64,000 nt of DNA, taken from the NCBI RefSeq assembly GCF_007176755.1, contig NZ_BJTV01000020.1:62001-126000 (forward strand), given 5' to 3'. Shown piece by piece: positions 8,688-15,934 of the stretch (the first letter of the stretch is position 1; the number at the start of each line of letters is the position of its first letter). The notes under the pieces are model-generated. The model had not been told where the DNA came from and ran no database searches. It was given only the letters and a program-made list of their open reading frames with translations. The stretch is from Streptomyces sp. 1-11. Its GTDB lineage: Bacteria > Actinomycetota > Actinomycetes > Streptomycetales > Streptomycetaceae. The translations under genes were made by a program, and so were the position numbers.

Positions 8688-8703
8688 TACTGACGGGTCA
8701 GTA
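8688..8703. promoter_or_regulatory. 16-bp palindrome, candidate FadR/TetR-type operator
   Basis: TACTGACGGGTCAGTA is a perfect dyad except for its central GG. It lies about 175 bases upstream of the acyl-CoA ligase start. A second, looser dyad (TTACG at 8706-8710, CGTAA at 8715-8719) follows at once. Short GAC/GTC dyads of this kind are common TetR-family sites in actinobacterial fatty-acid genes. The regulator is not in the window. Confidence 0.5.
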
Positions 8704-8763
8704 ACTTACGGGAGCGTAATCTCCACCGAATCTGTACGACGCGTCTACGGCCGGCGGGTCCCG

Positions 8764-9642
8764 TCAGCGCCCGTCGCGCCGGCCCCGGCGCAGCCGGTCG
8801 CCGCCCGCGAGGATCGCCGCCGCCAGGGCGTTCGCCGCGGCGTCCGCGGCGCCCCGGCGCCTGCCGTGCGCCAGCACGAAGTCGACCTTGCCCAGCTCCG
8901 GCAGGGCCGGGCGCTCCGGCAGCCGGAACAGGCCCGGCGGGATCAGCCGCCTGGAGTGGGCCATGACCCCGAGACCGGCACGGGCCGCGGCGATCAGGCC
9001 GTTGAGGCTGCCGCTGGTGCACACGATCCGCCACTCGCGGCCCCGCGCCTCCAGCGCCTCCAGGGCGCGGGCCCGGGTGATGCCCGGCGGAGGGTAGACG
9101 ATCAGCGGGACCGGCCGGTCCGGGTCGAGGCGCAGGTGTTCGGAGCCGATCCACACCAGGTCGTCGCGCCACACCAGCTCGCCGCGCGGATCCTCGGGCC
9201 GCCGCTTGGCCAGCACCAGGTCCAGCTTGCCGGCCGCGAGCTGCTCGTGCAGCGTGCCGGACAGCTCGACGGTCAGCTCCAGGTCGACCTCGGGGTGGTC
9301 GTGCCGGAAGCCCTCCAGGATCTCCGGGAGCCGGGTCAGCACGAAGTCCTCCGAGGCGCCGAAGCGCAGCCGCCCGCGCACCCGGGTGCCGGTGAAGAAC
9401 GCCGTCGCCTGCTCGTGCACCTCCAGCAGCCGGCGCGCGAAGCCCAGCATGGCCTCGCCGTCCTCGGTCAGCTCCACCGAGTGGGTGTCCCGGGCGAAGA
9501 GCTGACGGCCGGCGGCCTCCTCCAGCCGGCGCACGTGCTGGCTGACCGTGGACTGGCGCAGCCCCAGACGCCGGGCCGCCTGCGTGAAGCTCAGCGTCTG
9601 CGCCACCGCCAGGAAGGTGCGCAGCTGGGTCGGGTCGTACAC
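8764..9642 (-). CDS. LysR-family transcriptional regulator
   Basis: 292 residues, GTG start with a GGGGG ribosome-binding site. The winged HTH (about 5-65) has TQLRTFLAVAQTLSFTQAA and LRQSTVSQHVRRLE, classic LysR. The effector domain (about 90-280) contains RLRFGASEDFVLTRLPEIL and the G(L/I)GV turn. It is divergent from the BASS-type transporter, with the intergenic region holding a T-N11-A dyad, so it most likely controls that transporter and itself. The effector is unknown. The C-terminus is Arg-rich. Confidence 0.88.
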   Translation of the reverse strand: MYDPTQLRTFLAVAQTLSFTQAARRLGLRQSTVSQHVRRLEEAAGRQLFARDTHSVELTEDGEAMLGFARRLLEVHEQATAFFTGTRVRGRLRFGASEDFVLTRLPEILEGFRHDHPEVDLELTVELSGTLHEQLAAGKLDLVLAKRRPEDPRGELVWRDDLVWIGSEHLRLDPDRPVPLIVYPPPGITRARALEALEARGREWRIVCTSGSLNGLIAAARAGLGVMAHSRRLIPPGLFRLPERPALPELGKVDFVLAHGRRRGAADAAANALAAAILAGGDRLRRGRRDGR

Positions 9643-9661
9643 GCCCCCAGACTATCCGGGC

Positions 9662-9680
9662 TCATCACGGTATGCGATGA
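9662..9680. promoter_or_regulatory. LysR T-N11-A box
   Basis: TCATC (9662-9666) and GATGA (9676-9680) form an inverted repeat, with the LysR core T at 9665 and A at 9677 separated by 11 bases. It lies 20-38 bases upstream of the regulator start and about 107 bases before the transporter start. It is the likely autoregulatory and activation site. Confidence 0.5.
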
Positions 9681-9786
9681 CAGTCAGAGTGGTATGCCGG
9701 ATTCCCGATCGCGGTGCCGGGGAGGACGATGGAGGGGGACCTTCCGGGTCCCGCGCACCTACCCGACGAACAGCGAGTGGAGCACC

Positions 9787-10824
9787 GTGAGACGCCCGCA
9801 CTGGCCGAGCCGGCTGCCGATCGACCCGTACATCGTGCTGCTGATCGGCACGGTCGGGCTCGCGGCGCTCCTCCCGGCCCACGGCACCGGCGCGCACGTC
9901 GCCTCAGGGGCGTCCACGGCGGCGATCGCCTTCCTGTTCTTCCTCTACGGCGCCCGGCTCTCCACCCGCGAGGCGATGGACGGCCTGCGCCACTGGCGGC
10001 TGCACGTCACCGTGCTCGCCTGCACCTTCGTGGTCTTCCCGCTGCTGGGCCTGGCCGCCCGGGGGCTGGTCCCGCTGCTGCTGACCCAGCCGCTGTACCA
10101 GGGGCTGCTGTTCCTGACCCTGGTGCCGTCCACGATCCAGTCGTCGATCGCGTTCACCTCGATCGCCCGCGGCAACGTGCCCGCCGCGATCTGCGCCGGC
10201 TCCTTCTCCTCGCTGGTCGGCATCGTCGCCACCCCGCTGCTGGCGGCCGCCCTGCTGGGCAACAGCGGCGGCGGGTTCTCCGCCGACTCGCTGGTCAAGA
10301 TCGTGCTGCAGCTGCTGGTGCCGTTCGTCGCCGGGCAGGTGCTGCGCCGGTGGATCGGCGCCTTCGTCGCCCGGCACAAGAAGGTCCTCGGCCTGGTCGA
10401 CCGCGGCTCGATCCTGCTGGTCGTCTACACCGCGTTCAGTGAGGGCGTGACCCAGGGCATCTGGCACCAGGTCAGCGCCGTCCGGCTGGGGGCGCTGCTC
10501 GCCGTCGAGGCGGTGATCCTCGCGGTGATGCTGCTGCTGACCTGGTACGGCGCCCGCGCGCTCGGCTTCGGCCGGGGGGACCGGATCGCGATCCAGTTCG
10601 CCGGCTCCAAGAAGTCCCTCGCCTCCGGCCTGCCGATGGCGAGCGTCCTGTTCGGCGCCCACGCCTCCCTCGCCGTGCTGCCGCTGATGCTCTTCCACCA
10701 GATGCAGCTCATGGTGTGCGCGGTCATCGCCAAGCGGCGCGCCCACGACCCCGAGGCCACCGCGACCCCCACCGGCCCGACCGGGACGCCCCGCCCGACG
10801 GCCGACACCGGCGACCGCCGCTGA
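9787..10824 (+). CDS. Bile acid:sodium symporter-family (BASS/SBF-like) membrane transporter
   Basis: 345 residues; GTG start chosen because GTGGAG lies four bases upstream and the protein then begins with a short basic segment and the first membrane helix. Hydrophobic analysis by eye gives about nine to ten membrane segments. The conserved substrate/Na-binding stretches are present: LVPSTIQSSIAFTSIARGN and the later FAGSKKSLASGLPMASVLFG, characteristic of the SBF-like (YfeH/PF13593) branch. The tail (about 310-345) is hydrophilic and Pro/Thr-rich. It probably moves an organic anion with sodium. The divergent LysR regulator likely senses the substrate. Confidence 0.83.
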   Translation: MRRPHWPSRLPIDPYIVLLIGTVGLAALLPAHGTGAHVASGASTAAIAFLFFLYGARLSTREAMDGLRHWRLHVTVLACTFVVFPLLGLAARGLVPLLLTQPLYQGLLFLTLVPSTIQSSIAFTSIARGNVPAAICAGSFSSLVGIVATPLLAAALLGNSGGGFSADSLVKIVLQLLVPFVAGQVLRRWIGAFVARHKKVLGLVDRGSILLVVYTAFSEGVTQGIWHQVSAVRLGALLAVEAVILAVMLLLTWYGARALGFGRGDRIAIQFAGSKKSLASGLPMASVLFGAHASLAVLPLMLFHQMQLMVCAVIAKRRAHDPEATATPTGPTGTPRPTADTGDRR

Positions 10825-10829
10825 GCCCT

Positions 10830-10880
10830 GCGGGGCCGCCGCCGGGTCCGCGCCGCGTTGGGTTCCGGCGCGGGCCCCGC
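10830..10880 (+). terminator. Nested GC-rich hairpin after the transporter
   Basis: An outer stem GCGGGGCC (10830-10837) pairs with GGCCCCGC (10873-10880). An inner stem of CCGCGCC with GGCGCGG (10848-10854, 10867-10873) closes a 12-base loop. It sits five bases after the transporter stop. Further GC palindromes follow up to 10905. Confidence 0.55.
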
Positions 10881-10946
10881 GGGGCCGCGGGTCCCGCGGT
10901 CCCGTAGGCCCCGTGAGCGACACGCATGCGTAGGCCCGTTGCGCCG

Positions 10947-11864
10947 CTAAGGCCGCAGCACCACCTTGCCCAGGTTGCTGCGCGTCGTGATCGCCTCGTG
11001 TGCCCTCGCCGCGTCCTCCAGGGCGAACTCCCCGTGCACGGCGGGACGCAGCGTGCCGTCGGAGAACAGCCGCCACAGCTCGCGCCGCCAGCGCTCGTAC
11101 AGGGCCGGGCGGCCGCGGGCGATCAGCGCCATCTGGAAGCCGATCACCGACTTGGCGCCGACCAGCAGGTCGTACGCCTGGATCGTGCCGCCGCCGGAGC
11201 TGTAGGCGACCAGCCGGCCGTGCGGGGCGAGCGCGGCCAGCGCCGGGGCGAGCAGGTCGCCGCCTACCGCGTCCAGCACGCAGTCGTACGGCTCCCCCCA
11301 CCGCTCGTCCCCGTACCGGACGCAGTCGTCCGCGCCGAGCGAGCGGACGAAGTCCGCCTTCGCCGGGTCGGAGACGGCGCCCACCACCCGCCGCGCGCCC
11401 CGCGTCCGCGCCAGCCGCACCGCGAGCTGCCCGACCCCGCTCGCCGCGGCCGTGACCAGCACCGCCTCACCGCGCACCGGGCCCGCCGCGTGCAGCGCGC
11501 CCAGGGCCACCAGCCCGCTGCGCACCAGCGCGACCGCCTCGACGAAGCTCGCGCCCGCGGGGACCGGGGAGGCCATCGCCTCGTGCAGCAGGGCGTGGTC
11601 GGCGTAGCCGTGGCCGAAGCACAGCCCCGTCACCCGGTCGCCGGCCCGGAAGCGGCTCACCCCCTCGCCCACGGCGACCACCGTGCCGGCGATCTCGCCG
11701 CCCAGCGGGACCGGCTCGGCGGCCTCGGCCACCTTGCGGACGACGGGCAGGGTGACGCCGACCGCCGCACAGCGCACCAGCAGTTCACCGGGGCCGGCCA
11801 CGGGCACCGCCGCCTCCTCGACGAACAGCGGGCCGCCGGCGGACTCGTACCGGACGCGACGCAT
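10947..11864 (-). CDS. Zinc-independent MDR oxidoreductase (quinone oxidoreductase-like)
   Basis: 305 residues, ATG with GGAGG seven bases upstream. The GroES-like part (about 1-115) carries GPGELLVRCAAVGV and GGEIAGTVVAVGEGV. The Rossmann part has TAAASGVGQLAVRLAR, the AxxGxVG NADPH motif of the quinone oxidoreductase branch. No catalytic or structural zinc Cys cluster is seen. It probably reduces enones or quinones. It is divergent from marR, and the shared region holds two matching dyads, so the MarR protein probably represses it. Confidence 0.85.
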   Translation of the reverse strand: MRRVRYESAGGPLFVEEAAVPVAGPGELLVRCAAVGVTLPVVRKVAEAAEPVPLGGEIAGTVVAVGEGVSRFRAGDRVTGLCFGHGYADHALLHEAMASPVPAGASFVEAVALVRSGLVALGALHAAGPVRGEAVLVTAAASGVGQLAVRLARTRGARRVVGAVSDPAKADFVRSLGADDCVRYGDERWGEPYDCVLDAVGGDLLAPALAALAPHGRLVAYSSGGGTIQAYDLLVGAKSVIGFQMALIARGRPALYERWRRELWRLFSDGTLRPAVHGEFALEDAARAHEAITTRSNLGKVVLRP

Positions 11865-11919
11865 CGCAGCCTCCAGACACCGGGCACGGCCCGGCGGTCG
11901 TTGGGAACACCCACGAAAT

Positions 11920-11965
11920 CGTTGGCGGCCCCAACGGTAGGCGGCTTTCGTTGGGATGTCCAACG
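11920..11965. promoter_or_regulatory. Two identical-arm MarR operators
   Basis: CGTTGG-N5-CCAACG occurs twice, at 11920-11936 and 11949-11965, with centres 29 bp apart; another CGTTGG half-site is at 11899-11904. Site two covers the -35 element of the marR promoter. Site one lies toward the oxidoreductase gene. The arrangement fits joint repression of both divergent genes by the MarR protein. Confidence 0.75.
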
Positions 11966-11980
11966 GTTCTTGGGTAGAAT
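11951..11980 (+). promoter_or_regulatory. marR promoter, probably leaderless
   Basis: TTGGGA (11951-11956) and TAGAAT (11975-11980) are 18 bp apart. The ATG starts at 11987, six bases past the -10, which is where transcription should begin. No Shine-Dalgarno sequence exists, so the mRNA is probably leaderless. Confidence 0.65.
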
Positions 11981-11986
11981 GCCGTC

Positions 11987-12424
11987 ATGGCCGAAGCACC
12001 CCTCCCCGCCATCCGTGCCCTGCCGAGCTGGATCCTCGGCCGGGCCGCCGCCCGCGGCCGCGCCCTGGTCGCCGACGCCCTCGCGGCCGAGGGCATGAAG
12101 ATGTGGCACCACGTGGTCCTCTCCGCGGTGCGGGACCTGGCCCCCGTCGCCCAGGCCGATCTCGGCCGCGCGGTCGGCCTCGACCCCAAGGACCTGGTCG
12201 GCGTACTCAACGACCTGCAGACCGCCGGCCTCGTGCTGCGCGCCCCCGACCCGAAGGACCGGCGCAAGAACGCCGTGTCCCTCACCGAGGACGGCGCCCG
12301 CCTGCTCGGCCGCTGCGAGAAGGCGGCCCGTGAGGCCAACGACGAGTTGCTCGCGCCGTTGTCGACGACTGAACGCGATCAGTTCACGGCCCTGTTGATC
12401 CGGATTTCCGGCACCGTCGGCTGA
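11987..12424 (+). CDS. MarR-family transcriptional regulator
   Basis: 145 residues. The winged HTH region has LGRAVGLDPKDLVGVLNDLQTAGLVLR and the basic wing DPKDRRKNAVSLTEDG, typical of MarR. It should bind as a dimer to the two CGTTGG-N5-CCAACG sites in front of its own gene and the divergent oxidoreductase. No Cys residue suited to thiol sensing stands out, so a small phenolic or quinone ligand is more likely than oxidation; this is inference. The next gene, an isochorismatase-fold protein, follows after 19 bases and may be co-transcribed. Confidence 0.88.
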   Translation: MAEAPLPAIRALPSWILGRAAARGRALVADALAAEGMKMWHHVVLSAVRDLAPVAQADLGRAVGLDPKDLVGVLNDLQTAGLVLRAPDPKDRRKNAVSLTEDGARLLGRCEKAAREANDELLAPLSTTERDQFTALLIRISGTVG

Positions 12425-12443
12425 CGGCGGTTAACGTTCCGTC

Positions 12444-12971
12444 ATGACCGCAGCCCCCGCGCTCGACCCCCGGCGCACCGCCCTCGTCCTCGTCGACCTG
12501 ATGGACCGCGTCGTCGCGCTGCCCCTGGAACCCCGCAAGGGCACCGAGGTGCTCGCCACCGCCGAGGAACTGGCCGCCGCCTTCCGCGCGGCCGGCGCGA
12601 CCGTCGTGCTGATCCGGGTCGAACGCCCCGCGGTCGCCGAACAGCCGCCCGGCAGCGCACTGGTGGCCGGACTGCGCCGGGACGGCGACCTCGAGGTGGT
12701 CAAGCGCACCGTCGGCGGCTTCCAGGGCACGGACCTCGACGAGCGGCTGCGCGAACGCGGCATCCGCACGCTGGTGTTCGGCGGCATCGCCACCAACCTG
12801 GGCGTGGAGTCCACCGCCCGCGCCGCCGCCGACCTCGGCTACGAGCTGGTCTTCGTGGAGGACGCCATGGCCGCGCTCACCGCGCCCGAGCACGAGGCGT
12901 CGGTCCGGCTCGACTTCCCGCGGCTGGGCACGGTGGTGCGGGCGCGCGACATCGGTCTCACCGGCGGCTGA
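12444..12971 (+). CDS. Isochorismatase-family hydrolase fold, Cys-less
   Basis: 175 residues. The fold is clear: LVLVDLMDRVV with the general Asp, the Lys in VVKRTVGGFQGT, and GGIATNLGVESTARAA after the strand-4 position. Cysteine hydrolases of this family have Cys in the last motif (TNxCVExT). Here it is Gly, as in the vinyl-ether-cleaving EntB/PhzD branch. So this protein cannot work as a nicotinamidase-type amidase. Its substrate is unknown. It lies 19 bases after marR on the same strand. Confidence 0.8.
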   Translation: MTAAPALDPRRTALVLVDLMDRVVALPLEPRKGTEVLATAEELAAAFRAAGATVVLIRVERPAVAEQPPGSALVAGLRRDGDLEVVKRTVGGFQGTDLDERLRERGIRTLVFGGIATNLGVESTARAAADLGYELVFVEDAMAALTAPEHEASVRLDFPRLGTVVRARDIGLTGG

Positions 12972-12977
12972 GCGGCC

Positions 12978-13010
12978 GGCCCCCGCCGGGACCCCCGCGG
13001 CGAGGGGGCC
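12978..13010. terminator. Bidirectional hairpin
   Basis: GGCCCCC (12978-12984) pairs with GGGGGCC (13004-13010), with an inner GCCG/CGGC extension. It lies between the convergent isochorismatase-fold and fdhD genes. Confidence 0.55.
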
Positions 13011-13049
13011 TGTCGGCAGCGGTCCCGCCGCCGTGCCGCGGGGAACCGG

Positions 13050-13898
13050 TCAGCGCTGCGCGGCAGCGTCCCGCAGGGCGACGCGGTCCTCGCCCGCGTA
13101 CACGTTCATCGAGCTGCCCCGCAGGAACCCCACCAGCGTCAGCCCCGTCTCGGCGGCCAGGTCGACGGCCAGCGACGAGGGCGCCGACACGGCCGCGAGC
13201 ACCGGGATGCCCGCCATCACGGCCTTCTGCGCCAGCTCGAACGAGGCGCGGCCCGAGACCAGCAGGATCGTGCGGGACAGCGGCAGGTCACCGTTCTGCA
13301 GCGCACGCCCGACCAGTTTGTCGACCGCGTTGTGCCGGCCCACGTCCTCCCGGACGTCCAGCAGCTCACCGTCCTCGTCGAACAGGGCCGCCGCGTGCAG
13401 GCCCCCGGTGCGGTCGAAGACCCGCTGGGCCGCCCGCAGCCGGTCGGGCAGGGCCGCCAGCAGCTCGGGGGTGACGCGGACCGGGGGAGTGTCGGCGATC
13501 GGCCAGCGCGCGGTGGTGCGCACGGCGTCCAGGCTGGCCTTGCCGCACAGCCCGCACGAGGAGGACGTGTACACGTTCCGCTCCAGACTGAACTCCGGCA
13601 GCGCCACGCCCGGGGCGGTCTTCACGTCCACCACGTTGTACGTGTTCGACCCGTCCGCCGTCGCCCCCGCGCAGTAGACGATGTTCACCAGGTCGGAGTC
13701 GGCGGCCAGCACGCCCTCGCTCACCAGGAAGCCCGCCGCGAGCGCGAAGTCGTCGCCCGGGGTGCGCATGGTGATCGCGAGGGGTCTGCCGTTCAGCCGG
13801 ATCTCCAGCGGTTCCTCGGCGACGAGCGTGTCCGGCCGGGTGGAGACCGCCCCGTCGCGGATGCGGAGGACCTTGCGGCGTTCCGTGACTCGTCCCAT
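13050..13898 (-). CDS. fdhD: Formate dehydrogenase accessory sulfurtransferase FdhD
   Basis: 282 residues. FdhD carries sulfur from IscS to the Mo-bisPGD cofactor of formate dehydrogenases. The essential CxxC is present in SSSCGLCGKAS (about 121-124). Other family features are EEPLEIRLNG near the N-terminus, TPGDDFALAAGFL, DVGRHNAVDKLVG and SGRASFELAQKA. All look intact. The upstream neighbour on the same strand is only a relic of a formate dehydrogenase gene, so any client enzyme must be encoded elsewhere. The transporter that follows on the opposite strand is of the oxalate/formate type, consistent with an ancestral formate locus. Confidence 0.95.
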   Translation of the reverse strand: MGRVTERRKVLRIRDGAVSTRPDTLVAEEPLEIRLNGRPLAITMRTPGDDFALAAGFLVSEGVLAADSDLVNIVYCAGATADGSNTYNVVDVKTAPGVALPEFSLERNVYTSSSCGLCGKASLDAVRTTARWPIADTPPVRVTPELLAALPDRLRAAQRVFDRTGGLHAAALFDEDGELLDVREDVGRHNAVDKLVGRALQNGDLPLSRTILLVSGRASFELAQKAVMAGIPVLAAVSAPSSLAVDLAAETGLTLVGFLRGSSMNVYAGEDRVALRDAAAQR

Positions 13899-14314
13899 GT
13901 CCTGATCAGCCCCGGTTCTGTACGTGCTGGCAGCCGAAAACGGCCCTTGATGCGGAGATCGCCGTCGGTCACCGGGTTGCCGTGCGGTGAGGTGACCTCG
14001 ACGATCTCATTGTCCTGCACATGGAGCGTGGCGTCGCAGCCCACTCCGGTGGGCGTACGACGTCGTCGTCTCGTCCGCGCCGACTCGTCCCAGGTACCCG
14101 CCGTCCGCAGATCGAACTCCGGCCGTCCGCAGATCGAACTCCGGCCGTCCGCAGATCGAACTCCGGACTTCGCCTCGAACGACAGCGCCCCGGCCGGGCA
14201 CACCTCGACGCGGTTCCCGCAGTACACACACCCCGAGTCGGTCAGCGGCGCGTCGTGCCCGGCGGCGGTCGAGCCCGCGCGGCGACCGTTGAGCGCCTCG
14301 CGCACACCGTTCAC
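13899..14314 (-). pseudogene. Decayed 5' fragment of a formate dehydrogenase/molybdopterin oxidoreductase gene
   Basis: The reading frame keeps unmistakable pieces of an actinobacterial formate dehydrogenase alpha subunit: SGCVYCGN, VCPAGAL, EFDLRTAGTWDES, then LHVQDNEIVEVTSPHGNPV and IKGRF. The decay is clear. A ferredoxin Cys is replaced (GNRVEVCP). The first CxxC of the VCPYCGVGC cluster is destroyed, leaving GVGC. A 22-bp unit is triplicated inside it, and the remaining several hundred codons are absent. The fragment runs into the fdhD start. Loss of formate dehydrogenase from this spot with fdhD retained is the simplest reading. Confidence 0.75.
14101..14166. repeat. Three perfect tandem copies of a 22-bp unit
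   Basis: The unit begins CCGTCCGCAGATCGAACTC and recurs without change at 14101-14122, 14123-14144 and 14145-14166. It lies inside the formate dehydrogenase relic and corresponds to the codons for EFDLRTAG read in shifted frames. Perfect identity means the expansion is recent. Confidence 0.95.
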
Positions 14315-14373
14315 CGCAAACGGTCGACGGCGCGTCTTTCCAACTTCCGGAACGAGTCCTACCGTTCGGCGTC

Positions 14374-15699
14374 ATGAGCAGCCCCCCTGTCGCACCCCCG
14401 GGCTGGAGCCGCTGGCTGGTCCCGCCCGCCGCCCTGTCCGTCCACCTGTCCATCGGCCAGGCCTACGCCTGGAGCGTGTTCAAACCGCCGCTCGAGTCCG
14501 CACCGCACCTCGACGGCACCCGCAGCGCGCTGCCCTTCCAACTCGCGATCGTGATGCTCGGGCTCTCGGCCGCGTTCGGCGGCACGCTGGTCGAGCGCAA
14601 CGGGCCGCGCTGGGCGATGACCGTGGCCCTCCTCTGCTTCTCCTCCGGCTTCCTGCTCTCCGCGCTCGGCGCCCAGACGCAGCAGTACTGGCTGATCGTC
14701 CTCGGCTACGGCTTCGTCGGCGGGATCGGCCTCGGCATCGGATACATCTCACCCGTGTCCACCCTGATCAAATGGTTCCCGGACCGGCCCGGCATGGCCA
14801 CCGGCATCGCCATCATGGGCTTCGGCGGCGGCGCGCTGATCGCCTCGCCCTGGTCGGCGCAGATGCTCCAGTCCTTCGGCACCGGCCACTCCGGGATCGC
14901 GCTCGCGTTCCTCGTGCACGGACTGTCGTACGCCGTCTTCATGCTGCTCGGCGTGCTGCTCGTGCGCGTGCCCCGCGCCGTGGAACCCGCCGGGGGGCCG
15001 GCCGCCGCCGCGGGCGTGCGCGTCTCGGCCCGCGGCGCCGTGCGCACCCCGCAGTTCTGGCTCCTGTGGGTGGTGCTGTGCACGAACGTGACCGCGGGCA
15101 TCGGCATCCTGGAGAAGGCCGCCCCGATGATCACCGACTTCTTCGCCGACAGCTCCACCCCGGTGTCGGCGTCGGCGGCCGCCGGCTTCGTCGCGCTGCT
15201 CTCGGCCGCCAACATGGCCGGCCGGATCGGCTGGTCCTCCGCCTCCGACCGGATCGGCCGCAAGAACATCTACCGCGTCTACCTCGGCGCCGGCGCCGTG
15301 ATGTACCTGCTGATCGCGCTGTTCGGGGACACCTCCAAGCCGCTGTTCGTCCTGTGCGCGCTGGTGATCCTCTCCTTCTACGGCGGCGGCTTCGCGACGA
15401 TCCCCGCCTATCTGAAGGACCTCTTCGGCAGCTACCAGGTCGGCGCCATCCACGGCCGGCTGCTCACCGCCTGGTCCACGGCCGGCGTGCTCGGGCCGCT
15501 GATCGTCAACTGGATCGCCGACCGGCAGGAGGAGGCCGGGAAGCACGGGTCCTCGCTGTACGGGCTGTCCTTCGGCATCATGATCGGCCTGCTCGTCGTC
15601 GGTCTCGCCGCCAACGAACTCGTCCGTCCCGTGCACGTACGCCACCACGTCCCCGCCCAGAGGGAGGCAGCAGATGCCCAGCGACAGCAGCCCGCGTAG
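14374..15699 (+). CDS. MFS transporter, oxalate/formate antiporter (OFA) type
   Basis: 441 residues with 12 predicted membrane segments. OFA-like features include the N-terminal VHLSIGQAYAWSVFKPPLE, the loop GPRWAMT, GIGYISPVSTLIKWFPDRPGMATG after helix 4, and DRIGRKN in the central-to-late loop. OFA carriers exchange small carboxylates such as oxalate and formate. It stands next to fdhD and the formate dehydrogenase relic. No clear ribosome-binding site precedes the ATG, so a leaderless start is possible. The stop lies inside the start region of a tiny partner gene. Confidence 0.87.
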   Translation: MSSPPVAPPGWSRWLVPPAALSVHLSIGQAYAWSVFKPPLESAPHLDGTRSALPFQLAIVMLGLSAAFGGTLVERNGPRWAMTVALLCFSSGFLLSALGAQTQQYWLIVLGYGFVGGIGLGIGYISPVSTLIKWFPDRPGMATGIAIMGFGGGALIASPWSAQMLQSFGTGHSGIALAFLVHGLSYAVFMLLGVLLVRVPRAVEPAGGPAAAAGVRVSARGAVRTPQFWLLWVVLCTNVTAGIGILEKAAPMITDFFADSSTPVSASAAAGFVALLSAANMAGRIGWSSASDRIGRKNIYRVYLGAGAVMYLLIALFGDTSKPLFVLCALVILSFYGGGFATIPAYLKDLFGSYQVGAIHGRLLTAWSTAGVLGPLIVNWIADRQEEAGKHGSSLYGLSFGIMIGLLVVGLAANELVRPVHVRHHVPAQREAADAQRQQPA

Positions 15700-15802
15700 C
15701 CGGCCGGGCCTGATCCTCCTCGCCTGGCTGTGGGTGGGGGCACCGCTCGCCTACGGGCTGTACGAGCTGGTACGCAAGGCCACGCAGCTGTTCACGGGAT
15801 GA
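15674..15802 (+). CDS. Small single-helix partner of the MFS transporter
   Basis: 42 residues: a polar N-terminus (MPSDSSPRSRPG) and one membrane helix (LILLAWLWVGAPLAYGLYEL). The ATG has AGGGAGGCAG just upstream, inside the transporter gene, and overlaps its end by 26 bases, so translation is coupled. Similar tiny proteins downstream of OFA-type transporters are annotated as MFS transporter small subunit. The role, assembly or gating, is not known. The transporter may need it for function. Confidence 0.75.
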   Translation: MPSDSSPRSRPGLILLAWLWVGAPLAYGLYELVRKATQLFTG

Positions 15803-15934
15803 CGGCCCGGGCATCCGAGGGTGTGACGGAAGCCGACAACTCGGATGCCCGAATCCTGTGCCCTCGCCTGCCGCCGTACTCGCCGGTCACTGACCAGACT
15901 GATGGATCCCGCCACCCACCGAGGGGATCCCGAC

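Noticed and set aside
6418..10824. A 1468-codon open frame on the plus strand covering several genes
   Set aside because: Only its last 345 codons (from 9787) read as a protein, the BASS-type transporter. The rest is the high-GC shadow of the acyl-CoA ligase and LysR genes on the other strand.
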